11,601 nt of DNA, from contig JALTZH010000174.1 in NCBI GenBank assembly GCA_027051265.1, forward strand, positions 1 to 11,601. The letters run 5' to 3'. Shown here one piece after another: positions 5,817-11,601 of the stretch. The translations under genes were made by a program, and so were the position numbers. The first letter of the stretch is position 1. Every line of letters starts with the position of its first letter. Below the pieces are notes generated by a model. It did not search any database, had not been told where the DNA came from, and saw nothing but the letters and a program-made list of their open reading frames with translations. This DNA is from an archaeon (GTDB taxonomy: Archaea > Hydrothermarchaeota > Hydrothermarchaeia > JALTZZ01 > JALUTC01).

Positions 5817-6490
5817 AAATATAATTTTTTATTCTGACATTGATTATTTCGGAGAATTCTTACTCCCCTTGAAATTATATAATACTTTCTATGATATTCA
5901 ACGATTTTTTTCGGAACTATTTCCATTGCTTCTTTGATTTCATCTTCCTCAAATCCTATAATTTTTAGCATCGAAGATATATCTGTTGAAGATCTCAATT
6001 CATATATACTTTTTGCTCCAGAGGTAATTATGAGATCGAACTCGTATTTTCTTTTCAATCTCAAAATTTCTTTTATATTTGATAGAACTTTTATTCTCTT
6101 ACTACCTGTAGCCGTTATTAAATCTCTAAGTTTTATTTCTATAGCTATGTTGTTATCTCTACAACTTCTCGCTATATAGTAATCAATATAATGAGGAAAA
6201 GATATTATATCTATTTTATAATTTTCGGAACATTTTCTAATAAGTCTTGGTTCTTTCACATCAACAAGTATGAAATCAAATTCGTTTAAACATTTTTTCA
6301 ACATTTCGTTTAACTCTCTAATATTTTTGGGCTTAATTTCTATACCTGAAATGTATTCCGAATATTTTATACCATCACAGAAACCGAGTTTAATTTTAAG
6401 CATATCTGCAACTCTAAGATAATCTTCTATCTGGTTTTCTCCCGATGAATTTTTAGAATGAACATGTAAATCTATAAACCTTATTTTCAT
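5813..6490 (-). CDS. rnp3: RNase P protein component 3 (Rpp30 homologue)
   Basis: A 225-residue homologue of the Rpp30/Rnp3 subunit of archaeal RNase P, which supports the RNA subunit in 5' maturation of tRNAs. It adopts a PHP-like barrel. The N-terminal FIDLHVHS (H9 and H11) is retained, though the family is not thought to be catalytic by itself. The segments GIEIK, AIEIKLRDL and FDLIITSGAKSIYELRSSTD, then a C-terminal VPKKIVE helix, are hallmarks of the family. Length is normal. It begins at 6490, 18 bases from the divergent manC start. It is followed by udg with a 4-base overlap. The tRNA gene lies just beyond udg on the opposite strand, so an RNase P gene sits near one of its substrates, possibly by chance. 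Confidence 0.93.
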   Translation of the reverse strand: MKIRFIDLHVHSKNSSGENQIEDYLRVADMLKIKLGFCDGIKYSEYISGIEIKPKNIRELNEMLKKCLNEFDFILVDVKEPRLIRKCSENYKIDIISFPHYIDYYIARSCRDNNIAIEIKLRDLITATGSKRIKVLSNIKEILRLKRKYEFDLIITSGAKSIYELRSSTDISSMLKIIGFEEDEIKEAMEIVPKKIVEYHRKYYIISRGVRILRNNQCQNKKLYL

Positions 6491-6526
6491 AAACTTGTAT
6501 TAATTAATATGAAAAAAAATTTAAAG
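6491..6526. promoter_or_regulatory. Divergent start region between rnp3 and manC
   Basis: Only 18 bases (6491-6508) separate the two start codons, so both transcripts are likely leaderless or nearly so. For rnp3 a TATA-like TTTAAA at 6520-6525 sits about 33 bases upstream of its ATG, inside the manC coding sequence. For manC the box would have to lie inside rnp3 near 6480; only a poor match is visible there. No ribosome binding site is seen on either side. Confidence 0.4.
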
Positions 6527-7486
6527 GCGATAATTCTTGCTGGAGGTTATGGTACAAGACTATGGCCTGTTAGTAGAAAGAAAAATCCAAAACAATTTCT
6601 TAAAATTATTGGTAATAAAACATTATTAAAGCTTACGGTTGATAGAATAAGAAAATTAACCGACAAGATTATTATTCTTGGTTCAAAATTTATATACAAA
6701 GGACTTGAGGATTTGGATAATATAAGCATAATAGTAGAACCAAAACCTAAAGGAACAGCCGCTGCGATTGCATATGCGTGTAAGTTTTTAAGCGATGAGG
6801 ATTACGTTGCAATATTTCCATGTGATCACATGGTAGATGAAAAATTTTTGGATTTGGTTAGATATGCCCTAAGATTCGCGGATGATTACATATGTCTATT
6901 TGGTATTAAACCAACATATCCAGAAACGGGATATGGATACATAGAGCTTGGTGAAAAAATTGATGAAAAAGCTTATAAGGTAAAGAGATTCATAGAGAAA
7001 CCGAGCTATGAGGTTGCGAAGAAATTAATTAACAACGCTTTATGGAATTCTGGTATATTTCTATTTAAAATAAGTAAAATTTTAGAAGAATATAGGAGAC
7101 ATGCGCCAGAAATCTTAAATAACTTAAACGATTTTGACAAGATACCAGAAACGTCAATAGATTATGCTATAATGGAGAAAACCGATAAAGCAATAGTTCT
7201 TGAATTTGATGGTTATTGGAGAGATATAGGTAGTTGGAAATCAGTATATGAAGTACTTGAGAAAGATCAATATGGAAACGTTGTTATAAATGAGAAGACA
7301 ATAACTATTAATACAAAAAATTGCTTGATTTATGGATATAATAGACTTATTGCAACTATAGGAGTTGAAGACTTAATAATAATTGATACAGAGGATGCTC
7401 TGCTTGTAATGAAAAGAGAGGATGCAGAAAAAGTTAAAGATGTGGTTAAAATCTTAAGGAAAAAAAACATGGATTATTATTTATGA
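6509..7486 (+). CDS. manC: Mannose-1-phosphate guanylyltransferase (ManC type, no isomerase domain)
   Basis: A 325-residue nucleotidyltransferase that would make GDP-mannose from mannose 1-phosphate and GTP for glycan and S-layer or lipid glycosylation. The N-terminal signature is A11-GGYGTRLWPVSR23 followed by NPKQF. EPKPKGTAAAIAYA and FPCDHMV (divalent metal aspartate), ETGYGYIELG, VKRFIEKP, LWNSGIFLFK and YWRDIGSW are all typical of the GMP-type ManC/AlgA group rather than of glucose-1-phosphate thymidylyltransferases. The C-terminal cupin isomerase domain of bacterial ManC fusions is absent, leaving a short left-handed helix-like tail. Length fits stand-alone enzymes. It is the first gene of the right-hand plus-strand set. 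Its stop overlaps the next start by 4 bases. The exact sugar and nucleotide are inferred. Confidence 0.88.
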   Translation: MKKNLKAIILAGGYGTRLWPVSRKKNPKQFLKIIGNKTLLKLTVDRIRKLTDKIIILGSKFIYKGLEDLDNISIIVEPKPKGTAAAIAYACKFLSDEDYVAIFPCDHMVDEKFLDLVRYALRFADDYICLFGIKPTYPETGYGYIELGEKIDEKAYKVKRFIEKPSYEVAKKLINNALWNSGIFLFKISKILEEYRRHAPEILNNLNDFDKIPETSIDYAIMEKTDKAIVLEFDGYWRDIGSWKSVYEVLEKDQYGNVVINEKTITINTKNCLIYGYNRLIATIGVEDLIIIDTEDALLVMKREDAEKVKDVVKILRKKNMDYYL

Positions 7487-7908
7487 TTGAGGATTATAAT
7501 AATCTTAAAAAGATTTTAAAAGAAACCATATCCATAGCCGTAATAGGTGCATCTAGAAATGAATCAAAACCATCTAATTATGTTCCGAAATATTTAAAGG
7601 AAAAGAGTTATAAAATAATTCCTGTAAATCCATATGCGAGTGAAATTTTAGGAGAAAAATGTTATAAAAATTTATTAGAAATAAAAGAAAGAATAGATCT
7701 TGTTCTTGTTTTTAGACCTAGAGAAGAAATTCCCGAGATTGTAAAGATAGTCGCCGAGAGATATGACAAATGTAAAGATGTTAAATATCTCTGGCTTCAA
7801 GAAGGTATATATTCGGAAGAAAAGGATTTCAAACCTTTACTAGAACGTGGTATTAAAGTAATTCAAAACAAATGCATAATGAAAATACACTCAAAGCTTT
7901 TCAAATAA
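7483..7908 (+). CDS. CoA-binding domain protein (YccU-like, CoA_binding_2)
   Basis: A 141-residue single-domain Rossmann-fold protein of the YccU-like CoA-binding family, which resembles the N-terminal domain of succinyl-CoA synthetase alpha. The nucleotide-loop motif is AVIG22-ASRNESKPS. It is followed by the strand IIPVNPYASEILGEKCY, then LVLVFRPREEIPEIV and WLQEGIYSEE, and ends with GIKVIQNKCIM with the conserved C131. Its physiological role is not known for the family. It starts inside the manC stop (ATGA), so it is translationally coupled. A 22-base T-rich gap follows before the next gene. Confidence 0.88.
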   Translation: MIEDYNNLKKILKETISIAVIGASRNESKPSNYVPKYLKEKSYKIIPVNPYASEILGEKCYKNLLEIKERIDLVLVFRPREEIPEIVKIVAERYDKCKDVKYLWLQEGIYSEEKDFKPLLERGIKVIQNKCIMKIHSKLFK

Positions 7909-7930
7909 ATACATTTTTTAATTTTTCTTT

Positions 7931-8206
7931 ATGAAAGAATTGGTTAAAAATATTATAGAAAAATATAATCGTTATAGATATCCAGAAATAGAAGCAAATT
8001 TACTAAAAATGAACGAAAAAGAAATCGTTGTGGAATTTTTTGGCTATCTTTGCAAAAGTTGTGGACTTTATGACCATTTTGAAGATCTAAAGTATATGTT
8101 GGAAGAGGAAGGAATAAAATCTGAAATTAATGAAATAAAGGATATTGTCGTTGAAGAAAATGGTAAAATAAATATTATATATATAGTAAAGTATAAAATA
8201 TTATGA
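7931..8206 (+). CDS. Small CxxC protein of unknown function
   Basis: A 91-residue acidic protein. An N-terminal helix (ELVKNIIEKYNRYRYPE) is followed by strands and the motif LC41-KSC44-GLYDHFEDL, then another helix and a strand. The alternating helix-strand pattern with CxxC between a strand and a helix recalls thioredoxin-like or ferredoxin-like small proteins, so a redox or metal-binding role is possible. I do not recognise a named family. It begins 22 bases after the CoA-binding gene without a ribosome binding site, and its stop overlaps the queA start by 4 bases, so the two are coupled. Confidence 0.75.
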   Translation: MKELVKNIIEKYNRYRYPEIEANLLKMNEKEIVVEFFGYLCKSCGLYDHFEDLKYMLEEEGIKSEINEIKDIVVEENGKINIIYIVKYKIL

Positions 8207-9192
8207 TAATTAATCTCGGAGTAAAAATTCCTAAAGAACTAATAGCTCAAGAACCAATAGGAAGAGGAAAATCGAGATTAATGGTTATATCTGAGAATAA
8301 AATATATCATAAAAAATTTTCAGAGATTGTGGAGTTTTTGGAGGATGGTGATGTTGTTGTTGTAAACAATTCAAAAGTTATTCCTGCTAGACTTTTCGGT
8401 AGAAAAAAAACTGGTGGAAAAGTTGAAATTCTTCTAATAAAGAAGATCGAAGCCAATACTTGGAGATGTCTTGCTAAAGGAAAACTTAAAAGGAAAGAAA
8501 CGATGATAAAGATTAACGATATCGATGCCAAGCTCATAAGACATGATGGAGAATTCATAATAAAATTTGAGAAAGAAATAGACCTTAATAAGTACGGAAA
8601 AGCTCCATTGCCACCGTATATAAAAAAGGATGTTCCGTTAGAAAAATATCAGACAATCTTTGCAAAAGTTAACGGATCTCTAGCCTGTCCAACAGCAGGA
8701 TTGCATTTCAGTAAAGAAATAGTACAAAACTTGATAAAAAAAGGTGTTAAATTTGTTGAAATAACGTTACACGTTGGGTTGCCGACATTTAAACTTGCAA
8801 AATCTTTAGAAGAATATCAAAAAATATTCAAAGAGGAAGCAGAATATCTTAGAGTAACAAAAGAAGCGGCAGATATAATTAATAATGCAAATAAAAGAGG
8901 TAAACGTATCCTAGCTGTAGGTACTACCAGTGTGAAAGCTTTGGAAACATGTTCGAAAGATGGAAAAGTTTATCCGTATGAAGGATACTCTTCCTTATTT
9001 ATATATCCAGGATACAAATTTAAATCTCCTATAAATTCAATCCTAACAAATTTTCATCTACCGAACTCCAGTAACATATTGCTGGTTGCAGCATTCGCTG
9101 GAATAGATCTTATTAAGAAAGCATATGAAGAAGCTGTAAAGATGAGATATAGGTTTTATTCGTTTGGGGATGCGATGTTGATATTGAAATGA
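8203..9192 (+). CDS. queA: S-adenosylmethionine:tRNA ribosyltransferase-isomerase (QueA-like)
   Basis: A 329-residue QueA homologue. Known QueA enzymes transfer and isomerise the ribosyl part of S-adenosylmethionine onto 7-aminomethyl-7-deazaguanine at position 34 of tRNAs, giving epoxyqueuosine. Diagnostic segments run in order along the whole length: IAQEPIGRGKSRLMV, DVVVVNNSKVIPARLFG, GGKVEILLI, W-RCLAKG, GKAPLPPYIK, YQTIFAKVNGSLACPTAGLHF, VEITLHVGLPTF, GTTSVKALE (from G240), LFIYPGYKF, TNFHLPNSS (N283-F-H285) and YRFYSFGDAMLI. No gap or lost motif is visible, so it should be active. Length is slightly below typical bacterial enzymes. It is fused by ATGA overlaps to the small CxxC gene before it and to cobD after it. 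Codon use looks like that of its neighbours, so any transfer from bacteria would be old. Confidence 0.95.
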   Translation: MIINLGVKIPKELIAQEPIGRGKSRLMVISENKIYHKKFSEIVEFLEDGDVVVVNNSKVIPARLFGRKKTGGKVEILLIKKIEANTWRCLAKGKLKRKETMIKINDIDAKLIRHDGEFIIKFEKEIDLNKYGKAPLPPYIKKDVPLEKYQTIFAKVNGSLACPTAGLHFSKEIVQNLIKKGVKFVEITLHVGLPTFKLAKSLEEYQKIFKEEAEYLRVTKEAADIINNANKRGKRILAVGTTSVKALETCSKDGKVYPYEGYSSLFIYPGYKFKSPINSILTNFHLPNSSNILLVAAFAGIDLIKKAYEEAVKMRYRFYSFGDAMLILK

Positions 9193-10241
9193 GATTTCAT
9201 GGCGGAGGCTACTTAAAGGGGTTTCTAGATTTTAGTTCGAATATTAATCCGTTAGGAGTACCAAAACCTATAGAAGAAGAAATAAGAAGATGTTTAAAAG
9301 AAGAAATTTATAAGTATTATCCAGATAGTAATTATTTAAATATAAAGAGAGCGATTTCATACTTTTATGATGTTGAAGCAGAAAACATCGTTCAAACAAA
9401 TGGAGCTTCTGAGGCATTAAGTCTTATAGTTTTGCTTCTAAAACCAAAATACCTCGTGACGTTTGAACCTTCTTTTGGTGACTATGAATTACTTACAAAA
9501 GCATTAAACGTAAAGCTTATCAAGCATAGATTGAATTTAGTAAACGATAAATTTATCTTTGAGTTCGATTTTGTTAAAAATTTAAAGGAAGAAAAATTGG
9601 GTTTAATAATCATCGTAAATCCTAACAATCCTACTGGTTCATATGTGGATATCGATAAAATAATAGAACTAGCTCATGAAACAAGCAATATAATATTACT
9701 GGATGAAGCTTATTCAGAAGTTAGTGACTACGATACAATACTTAAGAAGCATGAGGATCTCCCGAAAAATGTTGTTGTCGTTAAAAGTTTTACAAAAGTT
9801 TTTTCCATTCCAGGTTTAAGAATTGGATTCATATATTCAAGGAATCGTGAACTCATAGAAAAAATCGATATTATAAGACCTATATGGAATTTGAATTCGA
9901 TAGTTGATTATAGTTTGAGTAAAGCTTTAACTTCGTATAAGAAGGATCTTTGGTCGTTTATTAATCATACAAAAAAATACATAAAAAATGAAAGAAAAAT
10001 GCTAAGCCATAAACTTTCAAATTATTTTCAAGTATATAAATCTTGTACAAATTTTATAATGTTAAAATCAAATTGCTCAGCAAAAGTTATCCATGATATG
10101 CTATTGAAAAGAAGGATAAAGATTCGAACCCTTAACAATTTTGGAAAAGAATATCTAAGAATCTCTGTAAGACGTAGGGAGGATAATGAAGTTCTTATCA
10201 AATCTATTAGAGAAATTTTCAGAAATATTAAAAGGCATTAG
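9189..10241 (+). CDS. cobD: L-threonine-O-3-phosphate decarboxylase (CobD-like aminotransferase fold)
   Basis: A 350-residue PLP enzyme of the fold-type I aminotransferase group. The N-terminal HGGGYLKG then DFSSNINPLG is the usual CobD signature and separates it from histidinol-phosphate aminotransferase (HisC). QTNGASEAL binds the PLP phosphate, NPNNPTGS is the conserved turn, LLDEAYSE carries the PLP aspartate, and SFTK203-VFSIPGLRIG contains the Schiff-base lysine. The C-terminus has YLRISVR with the carboxylate-binding arginine. It would make (R)-1-aminopropan-2-ol phosphate for the cobalamin side chain. HisC remains the alternative, but the start and the adjacent cobS favour CobD. It overlaps queA by 4 bases and cobS by 56 bases. 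Confidence 0.88.
   Translation: MRFHGGGYLKGFLDFSSNINPLGVPKPIEEEIRRCLKEEIYKYYPDSNYLNIKRAISYFYDVEAENIVQTNGASEALSLIVLLLKPKYLVTFEPSFGDYELLTKALNVKLIKHRLNLVNDKFIFEFDFVKNLKEEKLGLIIIVNPNNPTGSYVDIDKIIELAHETSNIILLDEAYSEVSDYDTILKKHEDLPKNVVVVKSFTKVFSIPGLRIGFIYSRNRELIEKIDIIRPIWNLNSIVDYSLSKALTSYKKDLWSFINHTKKYIKNERKMLSHKLSNYFQVYKSCTNFIMLKSNCSAKVIHDMLLKRRIKIRTLNNFGKEYLRISVRRREDNEVLIKSIREIFRNIKRH
10177..10182 (+). promoter_or_regulatory. Possible ribosome binding site for cobS inside cobD
   Basis: GGGAGG lies 3 bases before the ATG at 10186. It is the strongest purine-rich match to the 16S rRNA tail seen in the window, but the spacing is tighter than usual and it also encodes part of CobD. Confidence 0.4.
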
Positions 10242-10956
10242 AGCTTTGGTGTCATTTTTTACAATAATACCAACAGGTATTCATGATATTCACCTTGCAT
10301 CAAGATATTACTTTTTAATCCCATTGGTTGGATTTATAGAAGGAATTGTAATATACTCGTTTTCTTTCTTACCTTTGAATGAAGTTCTAAAAAAGTGTTT
10401 AATTTTTTTAACGTATTATATTATAACTGGCTTTTTACATATGGATGGTTTCATGGACTTTCTCGATGCCATTTTCTCAAAACGAAAGGGATTAGATGCT
10501 TTAAGGATAATGAAACAACAATGTAGAGGATCGATGTCAATAGTATTTACCGTAATTATAACGATAACAACTTTCGTACTAATATTTAATCTGAAGATTT
10601 ATGAAATATTAATACCAATCATTTTACTAGCAAAACAATCCGAGTTTATTTTAGCATATATTTCAAAACCTTCTGGATATAGTAGTTTGGGTAGATTATT
10701 CATATTGCAATCCAAGGATATTAACAAGTTAGTTCTCAATAATTTAATATTTTTTATATTAATAATTATAATTATATATATATTTAAATTGAATGAATAT
10801 CTTTTGTTATTACTTCTATCTGTTACAATTTTGATATCTTATTTTGTAAATCGTTTAGCAAACAATATATTAGGATTTGTAAACGGTGATGTGTTAGGAT
10901 TTTGTTTTGAATCTTCAAGATTTTGTTTACTCTTGATTTCATTCGCTTTTACTTAA
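10186..10956 (+). CDS. cobS: Adenosylcobinamide-GDP ribazoletransferase (cobalamin synthase)
   Basis: A 256-residue integral membrane protein that joins adenosylcobinamide-GDP to alpha-ribazole (phosphate) in the last steps of cobalamin synthesis. The metal-binding motif H85-MDGFMDFLDA is intact (D87, D91, D94), followed by a second conserved segment LRIMKQQCRGSM. Several hydrophobic spans are visible at about 41-60, 69-84, 120-150, 180-200 and 205-220. The N-terminus LKGIRALVSFFTIIPTG fits the family's usual start, but about 14 residues precede it, so translation may begin later than 10186. The only in-frame later candidates are TTG/GTG codons at about 10246-10251. With ATG at 10186 it overlaps cobD by 56 bases. 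It is followed after 6 bases by the CooC-like gene. Confidence 0.92.
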   Translation: MKFLSNLLEKFSEILKGIRALVSFFTIIPTGIHDIHLASRYYFLIPLVGFIEGIVIYSFSFLPLNEVLKKCLIFLTYYIITGFLHMDGFMDFLDAIFSKRKGLDALRIMKQQCRGSMSIVFTVIITITTFVLIFNLKIYEILIPIILLAKQSEFILAYISKPSGYSSLGRLFILQSKDINKLVLNNLIFFILIIIIIYIFKLNEYLLLLLLSVTILISYFVNRLANNILGFVNGDVLGFCFESSRFCLLLISFAFT

Positions 10957-10962
10957 TTTTTT

Positions 10963-11601
10963 ATGAAAAAATTGTCTGTTGTAATTTCTGGAAAAGGGGG
11001 AGTGGGAAAAACAACCGTTGCCTCGTTTTTAGCTAGAGCATTGGCATCATATGGTAAAGTTATACTAATAGACTCAGATCCAAGTATGAACCTAAACACG
11101 ACTTTAGGTATAGAACGTCCAAAACCTATATCAGAACTTAAAGAGTTAATTAGAGAGAGAACTGTTGTTGGTGAAGGGTTATATAAACTAAATCCATACG
11201 TTGATGATATAATAGAAAAATATTCAAAGAGTATTGGAAACATATCGTTACTTGTTTTGGGAACAATAAAAGAAGCTTATTCAGGATGTATTTGTCCAGA
11301 AACCGCATTTCTGAGAGCTCTATTAAGAAAATTGTTGTTAGAAGATTCCCACATAATATTGGATACGGAAGCTGGCTTAGAATTCATAGGTAGAGGATTA
11401 GCTGAGAGATTTAGTCATATGCTTATAATAACTGAACCAAGTCTTAAATCAATTGAAACAAGTAACAGGATATATGAGTTGAGTGTTGATTTAAATATAA
11501 GACGGATTTATTGTATTGCGAATAAGATTAAATCGGAAGAGGATATTGATATAATAAAGAGAGGTATAAAGTTTAAAATTATTGAATATATCCCTTACGA
11601 T
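10963..11601 (+). CDS. cooC: CooC-like nickel-insertion ATPase (cut by right edge)
   Basis: The open frame runs 213 codons from ATG 10963 to the last base without a stop, so the C-terminus is missing. It is a MinD/ParA-type P-loop ATPase with the deviant Walker A G10-KGGVGKTT and switch I LIDSDPSMNLN. The segment LGTIKEAYSGC109-I-C111-PE contains a CxC pair at the position of the metal-binding cysteines of CooC. It is followed by ILDTEAGLEFIGRGLAE, the typical CooC signature, and then LIITEPSLKSIETSNRI. CooC proteins are dimeric ATPases that help insert nickel into the C-cluster of CO dehydrogenase. A CO dehydrogenase/acetyl-CoA synthase would therefore be expected elsewhere in the genome. 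It follows cobS by 6 bases without a ribosome binding site and probably ends the same transcript. Confidence 0.86.
   Translation, partial: MKKLSVVISGKGGVGKTTVASFLARALASYGKVILIDSDPSMNLNTTLGIERPKPISELKELIRERTVVGEGLYKLNPYVDDIIEKYSKSIGNISLLVLGTIKEAYSGCICPETAFLRALLRKLLLEDSHIILDTEAGLEFIGRGLAERFSHMLIITEPSLKSIETSNRIYELSVDLNIRRIYCIANKIKSEEDIDIIKRGIKFKIIEYIPYD

Noticed and set aside
5934-6179. Plus-strand frame of 81 codons inside rnp3
   Set aside because: Antisense to conserved RNase P subunit motifs; no family signature of its own.
8203-9192. QueA as evidence that the contig is bacterial
   Set aside because: Neighbours include an archaeal RNase P subunit and an archaeal tRNA-Gln, and base and codon use do not change at queA.
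10953-11243. Minus-strand frame of 96 codons at the right edge
   Set aside because: Antisense to the CooC-like gene, which carries a complete P-loop and CxC motif on the plus strand.
1-11601. Mobile element, CRISPR array, toxin-antitoxin or defence system
   Set aside because: No transposase, integrase, regular spaced repeats, terminal inverted repeats or defence-type gene pair was seen; the tRNA 3' end is not duplicated in the window, so there is no sign of an integrated element.

Overview
The window looks like a piece of an AT-rich (roughly 30% G+C by eye), probably thermophilic archaeal chromosome. The archaeal assignment rests on several independent signs: a protein subunit of archaeal/eukaryotic RNase P (Rpp30/Rnp3), a tRNA-Gln gene of archaeal type without encoded CCA, a large protein resembling an archaeal-only family (DUF530), a histidine kinase with the archaeal-style HDILNQ H-box, TATA-like boxes near the start of leaderless-looking genes, and heavy use of AGA/AGG and ATA codons. 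A GC-rich tRNA in an AT-rich genome and a family 4 (iron-sulfur) uracil-DNA glycosylase both fit a thermophile. I cannot place the organism below domain level. It may belong to a poorly cultured lineage.

Left part (1-3557, plus strand): a short, probably soluble histidine kinase with what looks like the tail of a PAS domain at its N-terminus, then an NAD(P)-binding extended-SDR protein of the NDUFA9-like type, then a 574-residue DUF530-like protein with a zinc ribbon and a C-terminal stretch that I think resembles a TFB/TFIIB cyclin repeat. An open reading frame leaving the left edge on the minus strand is only weakly supported.

Middle (3563-6490, mostly minus strand): an unrecognised cysteine-containing protein of about 167 residues whose start is unclear (no ATG in frame; a good ATG lies one base out of frame across an A7 run), an orphan ABC-type ATPase with a shortened helical region, a 37-codon plus-strand ORF that runs into the tRNA-Gln(TTG) gene, the tRNA itself, and the two-gene unit rnp3-udg whose reading frames overlap by 4 nt.

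Right part (6509-11601, plus strand): a tightly packed set of seven genes, mostly with ATGA-type start/stop overlaps: manC-type mannose-1-phosphate guanylyltransferase, a CoA-binding-fold protein, a 91-residue CxxC protein, queA, cobD, cobS, and a CooC-like ATPase cut by the right edge. Two of these (cobD, cobS) complete the lower axial side of cobalamin. The CooC-like protein suggests nickel insertion into CO dehydrogenase, a plausible corrinoid-dependent acetyl-CoA (Wood-Ljungdahl) context outside the window. The most surprising gene is queA, whose only known role is in queuosine synthesis, a pathway regarded as bacterial. I found no CRISPR array, insertion sequence, integrase, rRNA or other sign of a mobile element. 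No gene-free stretch longer than 300 bases exists; the largest, 4889-5121, holds a hairpin, a short ORF and the tRNA promoter.
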